From Orobanche coerulescens (lineage: Eukaryota; Streptophyta; Magnoliopsida; Lamiales; Orobanchaceae): 64,000 nucleotides of DNA. The translations under genes and the position numbers were made by a program. The notes below the pieces were generated by a model. That model had not been told where the DNA came from and did no database searches. It saw only the letters and a list, made by a program, of their open reading frames with translations. Shown one piece after another: positions 1 through 12,078 of the stretch. Numbering within the stretch: position 1 is the first letter of the stretch; every line of letters starts with the position of its first letter. The stretch lies in assembly GCA_033398695.1 (NCBI GenBank), contig CM065814.1, positions 81,982,358 through 82,046,357 of the forward strand, written 5' to 3'.

Positions 1-1459
1 CTGATACTACATGGCTGAGGAACATTACTTCCTTTAGCCACAATTCACACTTAGAAAGCTTAGCGTACAATTTCTCATTTCTCAGAAGGTCTAGGACAAT
101 CCAAAAACGTTGCGCATGTTATTCCGGGCTCTTAGAATACACTAGAATGTCATCAATGAACACAACCACAAACTTGTCCAAATACTCTATAAACACTCAA
201 TTCATCAATTGCATAAACACGGCAGGTGCATTAGTGAGACCAAACGGCATCACTACAAACTCATAATGTCCGTAATGAGTTCTGAATGCTGACTTCGGAA
301 CATCATATTCCTTAATCCTCAGCTGATGATATCCCGACCTCAAATCAATCTTGGAAAACACTGTCGCTCGTTGCAGCTGGTCAAATAAATCATCAATTTG
401 TGGCAATGGATACCCATTCTTAATTGTCATCTTGTTCAGCTCTCGATAGTCAATACACAATCGAAGCGATCCATCCTTCTTCCGGACAAAAAGAACTGGT
501 GCACCCCAGGGCGAAACACTTGGCTGGATATAGCCTTTGTCCAGTAACTCTTCCAGTTGATTCTTCAACTCATACATGTCCGTAGGTGCCATACGATATG
601 GCGCCTTAGAAATTGGTGTAGCTCCTGGTTCCAGCTCGATGGTGAATTCTACATCCCGTCGTGGAGGTAGTCCAGGCAATTCGTCAGGAAACACATCTAG
701 AAATTCGCTCACAACATGAATGGATGAGAGTTCTAATTTTCCGTCTTCTTTCTTCATTGCGTAGCACCAATATCCGGTACAGCCCTGTTTCAACAATTTG
801 ACAGCTTTCATCGCCTTGATCATCTTTCCGGATCTTCCTTGTTTCCATCCTTCAAATAGTATTTCGGAACCATCGTCATCTATCACTGAGATATTCCTCT
901 TTCGGTAGTTTACAACAGCTCTATATCGATTAAGCCAATCATCTTCGAGTATCAGGTCGTCTCCTTGCATTTCTATCACAATCAGATTTGAGGGCCACTG
1001 TCTGCCTCCAAATGATACGGGGAAATCTCCAGTTTCTAAGTTTCCCACAATCCTCTCTCCACTCGATAAACCCACAACATAAGGCTCACAATTATGAAAG
1101 CTAGAAATATCCAAATGATTTACACAAGACAAGGATATAAATGAATGCATAGCTTCTGTATCGAATAAAACGCTAACTGGATGTGAAAGGATCTGAACAG
1201 TACCTGATGCGACATCAGCATCATGATCGTCTGTTCTCCTCATCTTATAGACATGGGGGAATGGATCCGGCACTCGATGTCCCCTTTCGGTCCCACTGTC
1301 TTCTGCCTCGTCCGCGACCAAAATTCTAGGGCAGCTGAACACTTTGCTGCGTCTGTTGGATACTGGTTTCCTTCTGAACTGGCTGTGATGTACAGGCTCT
1401 AAAAGACTTTGCAGCCTCTTCACAGAACATCGCACAATGTCCCTCTCGACCACAATCAA
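1..1459 (-). pseudogene. pol: Element A pol: aspartic protease and reverse transcriptase (broken)
   Basis: Reading right to left: a linker, a retropepsin-like domain, then gypsy reverse transcriptase. The protease active site reads [13 protein letters not shown], so the DTG/DSG glycine is Glu and the enzyme is probably dead. RT motifs seen are [28 protein letters not shown] (first catalytic Asp) and [14 protein letters not shown] replaces an Arg codon after MQLMN at 197-199. The FIDD catalytic motif follows in the same frame at about 150-165, so RT continues to the window edge. The stop fits a CGA to TGA transition. Confidence 0.9.
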
Positions 1460-2479
1460 AACAAGTCACGGAAGGTAGGGGGCAATTTTGTCGATAGTGC
1501 CCCGTCTGGGCACAGTTAAAGCACTTCCTGGTTACATCCGTCGTGGCTGATGTTGTTCTGAAGTTCTTTCCGCTCTTAGATGGGTGCGTAGGTTTCTTGA
1601 AAGAATGAAAGGATGACTGGGCCTTGCGGGTCCCATTACTCTTGTGCTTCTTGAAACTACCGGAGACTTTCTGCTTCTTGGATTCTGCAAACTTCTCCAT
1701 TGCTGCTCCTTGATTTCATACGCCAATGCTTTATCATGATATTGAAGGAGAGTGGTACATTCAAAACCGGACATATACCTCTGAATTTCTCGTTTCATTC
1801 TCATATCAAAATGGATCATCATTTCCGCATCTGTTCTGACCAGATGTCAAACAAATGCCAGCTCCTAGTTAAACGTCTTAATCGCCTGAAATACTCGCAC
1901 ATCCGAAGGCTGAGCGGAGAAAAATTCCCGAACTTTGGCTTCCCTCACAGGACGAGGGCAGCACTGAGCTTCCATCATCAATTTAAATTCTGTCCAGTCA
2001 GCATCATGATCTATAGGCCGTATGGCTTCCCACCACTCGGACGCTTCCCCTATCAGAAAGTACTGAGCAATAGATGTTCTCTGGTCGTCTGGGCAATTAA
2101 TCCTGGCAAAAATTTTCTCCAATTCCTTCATCCAATGATCCCATGTGGGAGTCTCAAAAAAGCTGTCGAATTTAGGTGGTTGCATCTTTGCTACCTCCTG
2201 CAGCCATCGGTCGCCTCGATTTCCCATGTATGGGATACCTTGATGTCCACCTCCCTGTTGTAGTCCTACTGCCACATGCATTCGGTCCACGACCTGGGCA
2301 AACTGAGTCATCTGGTTGACCACTTGACGAAGAATTCCGGGCACAACAGGTTCTGGTTCATTGTTAATAGATCTTTGTGGCTCGCCTGAGCTGTGGCTGG
2401 CCTGATTAAAAGGCGAAGCTTCTCTTTCGGCATTTCTTCGTCTGCGTCCGCGACCACGTCCACGACCACCTCTCAACAT
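1326..2479 (-). pseudogene. gag: Element A gag with two zinc knuckles (broken)
   Basis: Gag nucleocapsid precursor. I chose the start at 2479 because the protein then opens with an Arg/Gly-rich stretch, as in related gags. A retrotransposon gag domain follows (WDHWMKELEKIF, YFLIGEASEWWEAI), then two CCHC knuckles, CFNCAQTGHYRQNC and [14 protein letters not shown]. An in-frame TAG interrupts it at 1865-1867 (FN*ELAF, normally Lys or similar). A one-base frameshift near 1700 moves the knuckles into another frame, and the frame returns near 1330 at the start of pol. Confidence 0.88.
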
Positions 2480-2714
2480 ACTGTAAGCATAAATAGTCAA
2501 TATACAAGAAACAATATCGTTCTAATGTTCAAGTATAAAGAAGTATAACATGTACAGGGTGAGATAGAGTTTAAGAACTTACAACCACCGTTCGAACGAA
2601 GACGTAGGCACTACATTGATGTTATTCACGACCGATTACCTCAAAAGACATATATGACCCCTATTTTAACCCAACAGACAAGATATCCATAATCTTATCT
2701 CCAATACCATATTC
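2480..2714 (-). other. Element A leader with primer binding site
   Basis: Untranslated leader between LTR and gag. On the minus strand the LTR end is followed after about 5 bases by TGGTATTGGAGAT (about 2697-2710). This is a decayed version of the initiator-Met tRNA complement TGGTATCAGAGC seen in the sister elements here. No other feature is visible. Confidence 0.7.
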
Positions 2715-3043
2715 TGTAACCCCCCCGATATATTCAGGAATATTTCAGTGCCGTAAATCCTTTACATAGAATTTACAAGGCCGAAGAAATGAAAAGACAA
2801 TAACAGATACCAACGTATGAAATTAACTGAAATAAAATATAAACAGTTCTGGCCAATAACGAGAATATAAATATCCAAAGGAAGAATATCAATACATCAA
2901 CAAATCCAAATATCACAAACGACGACGTACTCGAGTACTTATTAAAACGATACAAACAACAGACAAATAAACCGAGCCGGAACATCACTCTGCACCCTCG
3001 TCGTCATGCAGCTCCATTGGTTGTTTCCGTGCTCTCCTGGATC

Positions 3044-4420
3044 CTGAACAAAAACAAATGTTCACCCCTCAAGGGGTTAGCACAACGATGCTAGTACAAG
3101 TACCACAATATATCATTCAACATCTCACGAAGAATAATAATAGCATGAATGACAAAATACCAACGAGTCTCTTCCTACGAGAAACTCCTAAATAACATAC
3201 ACAAATGATAATCACAACATGATATCACAACATACACATGGTAATTCCGACGATCTAGCGTTCACTGCCTAAAACCCACTATGATCCCGTCAGACCAACC
3301 CGTGGTGGAAAAACCCGCCCGATGATCCAACGCACGCTAGCATAGATCCCCCGATGATCCAGTTGTACAAACACGAGGTGGACATACAACAACGACATAT
3401 ATGCACAAAAATATGTATAATGTCAATACATAAATCAATTATGGTACTTGCCTCGATTCGATGACAAGAATAATACTTCCACGAATATCAAAACACTCGA
3501 AGGTCGCCCCTTCGATCAATCACGTAGCAAAGCTCAAACCTTAAACAAAAGAAACTCATGCCGAACGAACATCTAACAATCCAAATTACATTCGAAAGTT
3601 CATAAAACGTAACCTGTCCGACCTGCTTAACATACGTTACGTACCGTTGGTAGCGTACTTAAGCTATGAAGTCTAGCGTACGCTAACCATGTATCGATAG
3701 TTCCTCTCTGATCAGTCGACTTGACTTGTCTGATGTTATAACATACTTTATGTACCAAATGTAGCATACGGTAACCTTGCCCATTAGCGTACGTAAGCTT
3801 CAGATCATAGCATATGCTAAACAAGCATCCGACAGTCTCACTGAACAGTCGACTGTTCTGATTTATGATGAAGCGTACGAAATCCTCAGTGATTGATGTA
3901 CGTTACTCTTCTACATATCATGCTCATACAATTGTGAATGATCTTACGGATTCAAACATCTTTGAATTCAAGGATACGTATATCATCATGGTGATCATAC
4001 TCCAAATCTGGATTACAATTTCTAATGTAAAAATCAGAAGGCCTAAGGTCGATATCAATACCTTTATATCATTCAAACTATCATCTTGAAGTTTGTTTAA
4101 CAATCCATCTTTACAAGACAAATCCTTCCATGATCAATCACCTTGGTTCGTCTAACAATAATGATGTTAAAACCAAGTCCGTGATTACTACGAAGACAAC
4201 TTCTAAATTTGGATTACCAATCTTAGAAACTTCCTTTACTTGTTCATCGTAACAAGATTCAAATTATGATGTTCTTAACCGAGGTACTTAAAGCATAATC
4301 ATCTCAACTTCCTAAACATGATGTTGGTCGAATAAATCAGCTCTGGAACTTAATATCTTGATAGCATGATCATCATATCCTTAAGAACACAAATCCAAGG
4401 TTGGAGATAGTATAGCATAC
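3044..4420 (-). other. Candidate LTR-embedded intron in element A
   Basis: Minus strand: donor CTTAAG|GTATGCTAT at 4421/4420. The acceptor has a pyrimidine-rich run, TTTGTTTTTGTTCAG|GATCC, ending at 3044. The branch-like sequence GCTAAC lies at 3076-3081, about 33 bases before the acceptor. The same layout recurs in B, D and H. Prediction from sequence only. Confidence 0.5.
3627..3835. repeat. Second palindrome cluster inside LTR A
   Basis: Imperfect copies of the 12-bp palindrome occur again here, downstream of the promoter: CATACGTTACGTAC, TAGCGTACGCTA, TTAGCGTACGTAA, TAGCATATGCTA. They are interspersed with GTCGAC sites. The cluster lies within the candidate intron, unlike the single upstream array of other LTRs. 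Confidence 0.6.
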
Positions 4421-4649
4421 CTTAAGATGAAGAAAACACCGAGATAATAGTTAGAATCCAACTCCGGTTGATTGTGTGCCAATCCAAAATGATTCTCCAC
4501 TTCAATGATCAAGTATAAATAATCTCCAATCTTCAATGATCAAGTAGAGATGGTTTAAATGTGTTCAAGGAGGCTGGGATCTCTCTGGGCACGAAGTATA
4601 ATGAAGGTTAAGTGAAACAAACGAGTTGAAATGAAATGGGGTGATGTCT

Positions 4650-4657
4650 TATTTATA
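4650..4657 (-). promoter_or_regulatory. Candidate TATA box of LTR A
   Basis: Minus strand reads TTATAAATAAGA. It lies directly downstream (in transcription direction) of the palindrome array at 4666-5048, as in the other LTRs. Confidence 0.6.
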
Positions 4658-4665
4658 ATTTTCTG

Positions 4666-5048
4666 ACCTTAACGTATGTTAGCCTTCATGCAGAACATAC
4701 GTAAGTATCTTAGCGTACGCTACCCAGATGTCTTTAGCGTACGCTATCATCACTGATAGTTAATTGACCTCATTCTGAACTCGATTGCGTACATTAGACC
4801 ATCAGGTTACATACGTAAGAAACACCCTTTAGCGTACGCTAGACATATTCCTTAGCGTACGTTAACAATTATTGACTTCAAAGGTGTCCAGGTTCATCCG
4901 ATGGAATCTTATCCGGACCCATGTCCGGCTGGCGCATGTCATAGCCGCCCAGTTCAATTATTGACTGTCTAACGTATGCTATGCTTCATTCGTAGCGTAC
5001 GTTAACTCTGGCCGATAACGTACATTAAGCTACATTCTTAGCGTACAT
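4666..5048. repeat. Palindrome array in U3 of LTR A (GTAC core)
   Basis: About a dozen copies of TAGCGTACGCTA, TAACGTATGTTA, ACATACGTAA and variants in under 400 bp. The shared core is CGTACG with AT-rich arms, and many variants differ by C/T or G/A changes. It sits directly upstream of the TATA box. Confidence 0.8.
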
Positions 5049-5205
5049 TATCATGTATTTGCATGGGAAAATTTACATGTTTCCATACTCACGTACAAGG
5101 ATATAAATACGAGAAATATCAGACTTCAATTATCGATATCACAATTCCGAATAATACAGGGTTCAAATACAGATGAAATACTCAATAATAAATCCGGATA
5201 TTACA

Positions 5206-6019
5206 CGTATAGACCCTTCATCAGATGTCCCGGTTAAGTCTTCGTGTCACGGTAAAGTCAAACCCTACTGTTGATTAGACTCTATACATGTGTTAATGCA
5301 AATCAAGACCGACTGATTACTAGTGTATCTAATACGACTAGATCAGAATGCTTTGGCCAAAGACTTATGATTTTATTTTCCATTAACCGTATAGGACATT
5401 CGCCTGCTCACTAACAGGAGACTGAATCCTTTCTTGACGTAAAGTAAAGACTACTACCTGCCCATATATTCCGCACTTTGAGGTTGACTCAGCAATTAAG
5501 CAAATGAGTCTAACTACTCTAATAATAAACTAAACGTCACAGGCACATCTTCTACTGAACCCTCAAGTCAAAGGTCCACGTATACTATCACAACCTTTCG
5601 ATTCGTCATCGACTCTTTTAGAGTGAATGCCGTGTGACTGAATCAAGTATGAGTCGTGTTCGAGTATACTGGTCACACCAATATACTTAACTATGCTATC
5701 AAGACATGCACATGTCTTAGCATCAGTTATACAAGTCTTACTACAAACTTAATGCCCATTTAAGTTTATTGACTTGCGAACGGTTTACGTAAATAAACTT
5801 TAAACACTTCTAGTGCATTTTCTCTTATCCGATAATGAGAATGGAATGTTCGATTTATTTACATGGACTTCACTTTAATGTTTACCAAATCAAGAATGCA
5901 TTTGAAATACAATAAACAGTGAATGAATCGTATTGCCTTTTATTAATTATTCCATAATTACTAGTACAATGCCCTACTCTCTCATCCCCTAAGTGGAATT
6001 CGAGGGCATATTCCTAACA
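5206..6019 (-). repeat. Copia L 3' LTR, U3-side part
   Basis: On the minus strand the LTR starts TGTTAGGAATATGCCC at 6019, preceded by the polypurine tract AAGTGGGAGAT (6020-6030). It is cut at 5206 by element A. Together with the right-hand remnant the intact LTR would be roughly 1.4 kb. Confidence 0.82.
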
Positions 6020-6170
6020 ATCTCCCACTTGCAGTCAATACCACACATCATGGTGTCCAATACCCATGTTATTCAGATGTCTTTCCAAGACGGCCTGAAA
6101 TAATGGCTTAGTCAGCGGGTCAGAGACATTGTGTTATGAGTCTACTCTTTGAAATTAAACATATCATATT

Positions 6171-8600
6171 TCAACCATCTCTCGAACAATGTGATACTCT
6201 CTCTATATGCTTGGTGTTGTGGTGATCCCTAGGCTCCTTGGCTTGGGTGACAGCTCCATTATTATCACAGAATAGTGATATAGGCAGCTCCGCATTAGGC
6301 ACCACTTGAAGTTCTTGCACAAGCTTCTGCATCCAAAATGCTTTTTTGCTAGCCTCTGAGGCAACTTGGTACTCTGCTTGGCAGGTGGAATCTTCAGTAG
6401 TGGTTTGCTTGGAGCTTATCCAAGATACTGCTCCTCCATTGAGAGTAAACAAATACCCAGATGTCGACTTAGAGTCGTCATTATCTCCTTGAAAATCAAA
6501 ATCGGTGAATCCAATCACCTTCAGTTCTCCACCATCATAAGTAAGAACCATATCTCTAGTTCTTCTCAAGTACTTAAGAATGTTCTTGACGGCAATCCAG
6601 TGTTCCCCTCTCGGGATTGCTTGAAATCGGCTTACCATACTCACAGCGTAGGCTAAGTCCGGTCTCGTACACAACATAGCGTAGATGAGGCTACCCACTG
6701 CCGAGGCATAGGGTACCTTACTCATCTCTGTTTTGTCTTCCTCACTTTGAGGACACATTTTCGTGGTGAGATGAATTCCATGTCACATGGGAAGGAAACC
6801 ACTTTTAGATTCATCCATCTTGAATCTTCTCGGGATTTTATCTATATAGAGGGCTTGGGAAAGTCCAATCATTCTTCGCGGTCTATATCTATAAAGACGG
6901 ATCCCTAGAATATAGGAAGCTTCTTCCCAAGTCTTTCATGGAGAACGTTTTAGAAAGCCAAGCCTTCACGGTGTTGAACATTGCTACATTATTTCCTATA
7001 AGTAGAATATCATCTACATATAGTACTAAGAACGCAATGTTGCTCCCACTGACCCTTTTGTAAACACATGGTTCCTCCTCATTTCGTACGAAGTTAAAGT
7101 CCTCTGACTGCTTCATCAAATCAAAGGGGTCGTCCTAACGGCTATCAGGTGCGTCGTGGAGACCCAGTTCCTTGACATGTGTATAGCCATACCTCTCAGG
7201 TAAGTGAGACACCTTATCAGACCTTAGAAGTGGAGGTTGGGTTACAATAGGTTCGGTTCTTGATCCCTGATCAGATGTCTCCTTAGGACTTTCATTATGC
7301 TCTTCCAAGGAGATATTTCTACCCGATCCACCTTCCAGAATGAACTCATCCTCAAGAAAGTGCGCTTGTAAAAACCACAATGACCTTATGGTCTTCTGGA
7401 ATGTAGAATAGATAACCCATTGAGTCCTCTGGGTATCCAATGAAACGTCTCTTGATGTATCTTTCTTCCAGTTTGTCCACCTTAGCCTTCTTCACATAGG
7501 CTAGACATCCCCAAATCCTTATATGATTAAGACTTGGTTTCCTACCCTTCCACATCTCATGCAGAGTGATAGGAATGGATTTGGAAGGACATCTATTAAG
7601 GAAATAGGCAGCGGTTAGTAAGGCGTACCCCCATAGGTAAATTAGTAAATCAGCGTAATTCAACATGGAGCGAACCATGTCCAACAAAATCTGATTTCTC
7701 CTTTCTGAAACACCATTTAACTGTGGGGTTCCTGGCAGCGTGAATTGTGAAACTATTCCATGTTCTTTAAGGAACTCATCAAACTCTGAGCTCATATATT
7801 TGCCACCTCGGTCCAACCGAAATGCTTTGATATGACATCCAGTCTGTTTTTCAATTAGGGCCTTAAATTCTTTGAATTTAGTGAAGGCTTCGGATTTATG
7901 TTTCATTAAGTACACAATCCCATACCTAGTGTGATCATCTGTGAACGTTATGAAATATGGATATCCGTTTCGGGCTGCTTCCAAAGTACCACAAATTTCG
8001 GTATGTACCAACCCAAGTTTTTCAGCAGCCCTTTCGAATGTCCCTGTGAAGGGGGACTTAGTCATCTTGCCTCTAAGGTGCCACTTAAGAGATTGATTAG
8101 TATCTTGCCTACCACGTTTCTTAGTTATAGTGTTCACTGCAGATTTATTTTGTAAGTTCAGATGATATAAACCATTCAACAACGTAGCTATGCCAAACAA
8201 TTTATTTCGAAAATAAATTTTACAACTACCATTGCCAATGAAGAAACAAAATCCTTTCCGGTCCAAGACTGGAATGGATACAATGTTTTTATGCCCCTTG
8301 GGCAAAACAAGTACTTCATCTAACGTCAAAATAAAACCGTATTCTAAACCCAGTAGGAGTGATCCAATATCGGTTGCCTCGACACTTTGTCCGCTTCTGA
8401 TAGTGATCATCACTTCCACAGCTTTAAGCTGCCTACTTCATTCCAGATCCTGATTCATAGTACAACTATGAGAAGTAGCACCTGAATCCAAAATCCTTGA
8501 AGCAGAATATATAGTAGCGGAACAATTGGTTTCAAAAACAAAAATTTCTGTACCTGATATGCCATTAATCTTGGGACAAGTCCCACACTAGTGGCCTAGC
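6171..8600 (-). pseudogene. pol: Copia L pol: protease, integrase, RT, RNase H with internal deletions
   Basis: Right to left: protease motif ILDSGATSHSC (about 8480); integrase (7352-8419) with the triad visible in TFTDDHTRYG, RLDRGGKY and NGVSERRNQ; RT C-terminal part (6889-7119) with YVDDILLIG; RNase H (6171-6758) with the copia signature GSLIYAMLCTRPDLAYAVS. Two deletions stand out. The integrase zinc region jumps from KWHLR straight to GKMTKSPF, losing the rest of the HHCC finger. The RT lacks most of its N-terminal and central part between about 7119 and 7180. Stops and frame changes separate the pieces, so it is non-functional. Confidence 0.88.
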
Positions 8601-9380
8601 TCACCGCATTCAAGACATTTGTCCGTAGGTTTTGGACCGCATACCTTTTGAACCTTTAGTGCCTTGCCCTTTTCCTTTCTGCACCCCTTTCTTGGGTTTA
8701 TACTGCTCGTAGGTCTTTTTCTTCTTGTTCTTGGACCTCCGAGGCCTAGAATAAATCACAAGAGCAGCCTCCCTCATTTTAGTCTTCATGTTAGACTGTG
8801 CCGTCACCAGTTTATTCATTAGCCCAGCTAATGTGCATGAGATCTCATTACAGTTGAAATTCATTACAAACTGTATGAAGGAGTGAGGCAGAGATTTAAG
8901 GATGAGATCAATTTGAAGGGATAAATCCATATTAAAGTTGAGCACCTCGAGCCTCTCAATCATAGAGATTATCTTAAGGATGTGATCTCCCACTTTCTCT
9001 CCTTCTTTCATCCTAGCACTGAACAACTGGTTCGATATCTCATATCTAGCGGTCCTACTGTGCTCTCCATAAAGTTCGGTCAAGTGTGCAAGAATCTGCC
9101 TAGTAGAAGTCATTTACTCGTGTGCTCTCTGCAGCTCATTTGTCATTGAGCCCATCATAAAACCACGGACAAGCATAACATCCTTGACTCATTTTTCATG
9201 GACGTCATTATCTTCTTGATTACCCCTAGTTCGGACTGGATTCAGTGGAATGTCTGCCTCCAAGACATATCCTAGAGACTCCATACTGAGTACAATCATC
9301 AAGTTCCGCAACCAGTCAATAAAGTTGGGGACAGTTAGGAGATTCTTTTCAAGTAATATCGCAAGTGGGTTCTTAGCCAT
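8580..9380 (-). pseudogene. gag: Copia L gag (broken)
   Basis: Starts at 9380 (MAKNPLAILLEKN...IDWLRNL), a typical copia gag N-terminus. A stop lies at 9189 and reading resumes at 9113 with the UBN2-like stretch ILAHLTELYGEHSRTARYEI...LFSARM. A Lys-rich tail precedes a CCHC knuckle, CLECGELGH, which is cut by a TAG at about 8590. The zinc finger is therefore incomplete. Confidence 0.82.
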
Positions 9381-10971
9381 TTTAGAGAGATATAGTTTCG
9401 TTTCTCTGCATTGATTTAGACAGGATTGAATTAGTGACTTGTTTTATTATGACCGAGTATAGAGTTTAAGGGCTTGTATATTTCTTATCTCGGCTCCCAC
9501 TAATTTTATCAGAATTATACACTCCCATGTTATAATCTGGAAGTCATGGTAAGATCGACTGCTTAGTGGTGATCAAGTTCTATACAAATTTTAACAGACA
9601 CAACCTGTGAGGTTTCTCCAATTAATTTCTGTAAAGTGGTGTCTAACACCAACCCGTCCAACAGATGATTTGATCTTCTTTTACCCCTAGTCTTCATGCC
9701 CTCAACCTATCAGGTTTCTTGACAATCCAGACTATCTAAGTTGTTGACCATCAACATCTATCAGTTTGACTATTGAATCTCACCCGACAACCTATCAAGT
9801 TTCTAGGGGTAAAATTTATCACCAACTGAAGGCATCTAATGCACTCAAGAATTTTTCAACCTCTACCAAATGTACTATCCCGATAACTCGGAAGCATAGC
9901 ACATCAGCTCGGGTATCAATTTTCTACGAGTTTGATGGAGGGTAGGAAACCTCGTAATCTTTTTCAAACTTAGTCTGTTTCTTGTCGGGAGAATTTCACG
10001 ATTAATGTTCATTTTGCACATTAATTCATTTATAAGCGTGTTTGTGTGTTAATTATTCAAAATGAAAAACAGTAAATAGCAATCTAGTTACTACCAACAT
10101 ATAACTCATGGACCTTTTCCTAAGTACTGGGCTAAGCGAATGACCCAATAAAGAAAAAAATTATTCTTCGATTCTTCGTCTCCTCGGTCAGTAGTCTTCG
10201 GTCTTCGTCATAGCCAAATAAATAATTACATAATAGAAAATGCATCCTATTATACAAATTTTCTAGTAAAAATAAATAGGCTCAAAATGGCCTTTACAAC
10301 CCAATCGAAACGAACAAATCAAAACTAAGTCCACGAGCTATATCACCATCACATAAGGATTCCACACAACATGTAACGGCAATGAAATTAAAAAATTAAT
10401 TTTAATATATATTAATCCAACTAATCTACAAAAATTAATCTATTCAATTTTTATAATATTAATTCAATTAATATATATGGCATTAAAATTAAATAATCAA
10501 TTAATGTTTTAATCCAATCAATATAAAAATTAATCTATTCAATTTTAATGGTATTAATCCAATTAATACTAATAATAGTCATTTCAATTCGTTCAAAGTA
10601 ATCTAGCAAAAAGTAGTATTTTCGTTTAATATCTTTCCCATTTAAAATAATTTTTTAAATATTCATTTTAATTAAATCCAATTTAAAATGTGGGAAAATA
10701 ATACAACATAATACAGAGACTAAACGAAGTCTCGGATAAGTCGGAATGGGCCCAACCCACAAACGGAGCCCGAAAAAGGGGGCTAGCCGAGGTGACTCAT
10801 TTGGAGCGAGTCACACACTGTTGTTGTCCGGCGGCAGCGGCCTGTCCGGCCACCTGCCGAGGCCTTGCTGGCAGTGACTCGGGTAGCCCTGGGCTGCCGA
10901 GTCGGATCTCCGTTCTCTCAACTCTCTTTTCTCCTCACGGCTGAAGTGCAGGAGTGTTGGTTGCCTAATGG
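9381..10971 (-). other. Copia L 5' leader, 1.6 kb, AT-rich
   Basis: Unusually long untranslated stretch between LTR and gag. It holds an AT-rich imperfect repeat (about 10385-10580, blocks containing ATTAATCTATTCAATTTT) and a GC-rich patch (10740-10930). Next to the LTR the minus strand reads CCATTAGGCAACC, not the usual TGG-type primer site, so the priming mode is unclear. No coding potential is seen. Confidence 0.6.
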
Positions 10972-11716
10972 TGTTAGAAATGTATGATGATATATTAATA
11001 ACTCATCTCATGATTGAGTTGATTAAAAAAAATATCTCAACAACATGGCACCATGTGAGAAAAGAAGACTTCACCACATGCAAGGAAACAACACCAACCA
11101 AGGGCACACATGGAGGGGGCTTAAGGGAAATTTCCAAGAAACGAGCCGAGTCACTCGGCTCGTGTACAGGACGTTCGTCAAATGACTCCATTAAATACAC
11201 TCCATTTAAGCTCCAATATATTTATATAAATTAATTATTCCAGTTAATTAATTATATCAAATACAAAATATATTTCTCTAAGAAATATTATTTATGAATT
11301 AAATTAATTACCCGGTAATTTAATTTCAATTCATAAGACCGCTATATGATTTATCCAATAAATCATAATTAGATATCCAATATCTAATATTAATAGGGAG
11401 ATAATAAATTCACATTTATCTGACAACGCTCCTGATGCGCGACTCTGTAGGTCTGTCTCAGCCGGCATTGGGAGGAACCAATGAGTGCATACAACACTTA
11501 GCCAGCCTAGCGGGCCGCACTGTAAATTCCAACTGAGACCGAATGAAGGGATCATTCCGGAACCATTATATTGTGAATACTATATATGTAACGACCATTT
11601 TTCAGATGTTCCGGTCAAGTCTTCGGGTCACGGTAAAGTCAAACCCTACTGTTGACTAGACTCTATACATGTGTTAATGCAAATCAAGACCTACTGATTA
11701 CTAGTGTATCTAATAC
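10972..11716 (-). repeat. Copia L 5' LTR, distal part
   Basis: Minus strand ends ATTTCTAACA at 10972, the inverted partner of the LTR start TGTTAGGAAT. It is interrupted at 11716 by element B. The upstream half of this LTR is not found beyond B and was probably lost at the 19471 junction. Confidence 0.75.
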
Positions 11717-12078
11717 TGTAACACCCCCGAGATATTCAAGGTATATTACAGTACCGTGGACCCCTACATGGGAACCACTAGGCTGGACACGAAATACCAC
11801 AGGAAAAACACACATCACCCAAATGAAAGTCAAGTAACATGCCCGATATAACCGGCGGAATAAGCAACACCGACAAACGTAATTAACTTCAACGAATACA
11901 AACCACAATCCGAAGGGAAAAGCCTAAGTACTCGCGAGTACAATCTATAAGTTTATAAAGTAGACAACAACCATACTGAAAAGAATAGCGTAAATAAAAA
12001 GACTCAAATACATATATCAACGACCCTGGCCAGCATCCTCGTACTGTCCCAGCGCCCGCTCGTCCGGCTGAACATAAC

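Larger units (their letters stand above)
1..5205 (-). mobile_element. Ty3/gypsy element A, 5' portion
   Basis: Minus-strand gypsy retrotransposon entering from the left edge. In element order it has a 5' LTR (2715-5205), primer site, gag and the protease/RT part of pol; RNase H, integrase and the 3' LTR lie outside the window. The order gag-protease-RT and the RT motifs identify Ty3/gypsy. The LTR ends in TGTAA...TTACA. It sits inside the 3' LTR of copia element L, whose sequence starts at 5206 with the presumed 5-bp target duplication CGTAT (other copy outside the window). Confidence 0.9.
2715..5205 (-). repeat. Element A 5' LTR, 2491 bp
   Basis: On the plus strand it runs from TGTAACCCCCCCG to GGATATTACA; the minus strand is the transcribed direction. 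It contains a TATA box, a palindrome array upstream of it, a candidate intron, a second palindrome cluster and a short tandem module near 3240-3395 (GATCC...CACGAGGTGG units) homologous to the module in element F. This links A and F as related families, A coding and F non-coding. Confidence 0.88.
5206..11716 (-). mobile_element. Ty1/copia element L, interrupted in both LTRs
   Basis: Minus-strand copia element with the order gag-protease-integrase-RT-RNase H. Its 3' LTR (5206-6019) is cut by element A and its 5' LTR (10972-11716) by element B. The two LTR remnants overlap over about 130 bp (5211-5338 against 11590-11716), which confirms that they are one LTR pair. Both pol and gag are defective. 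Confidence 0.85.
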
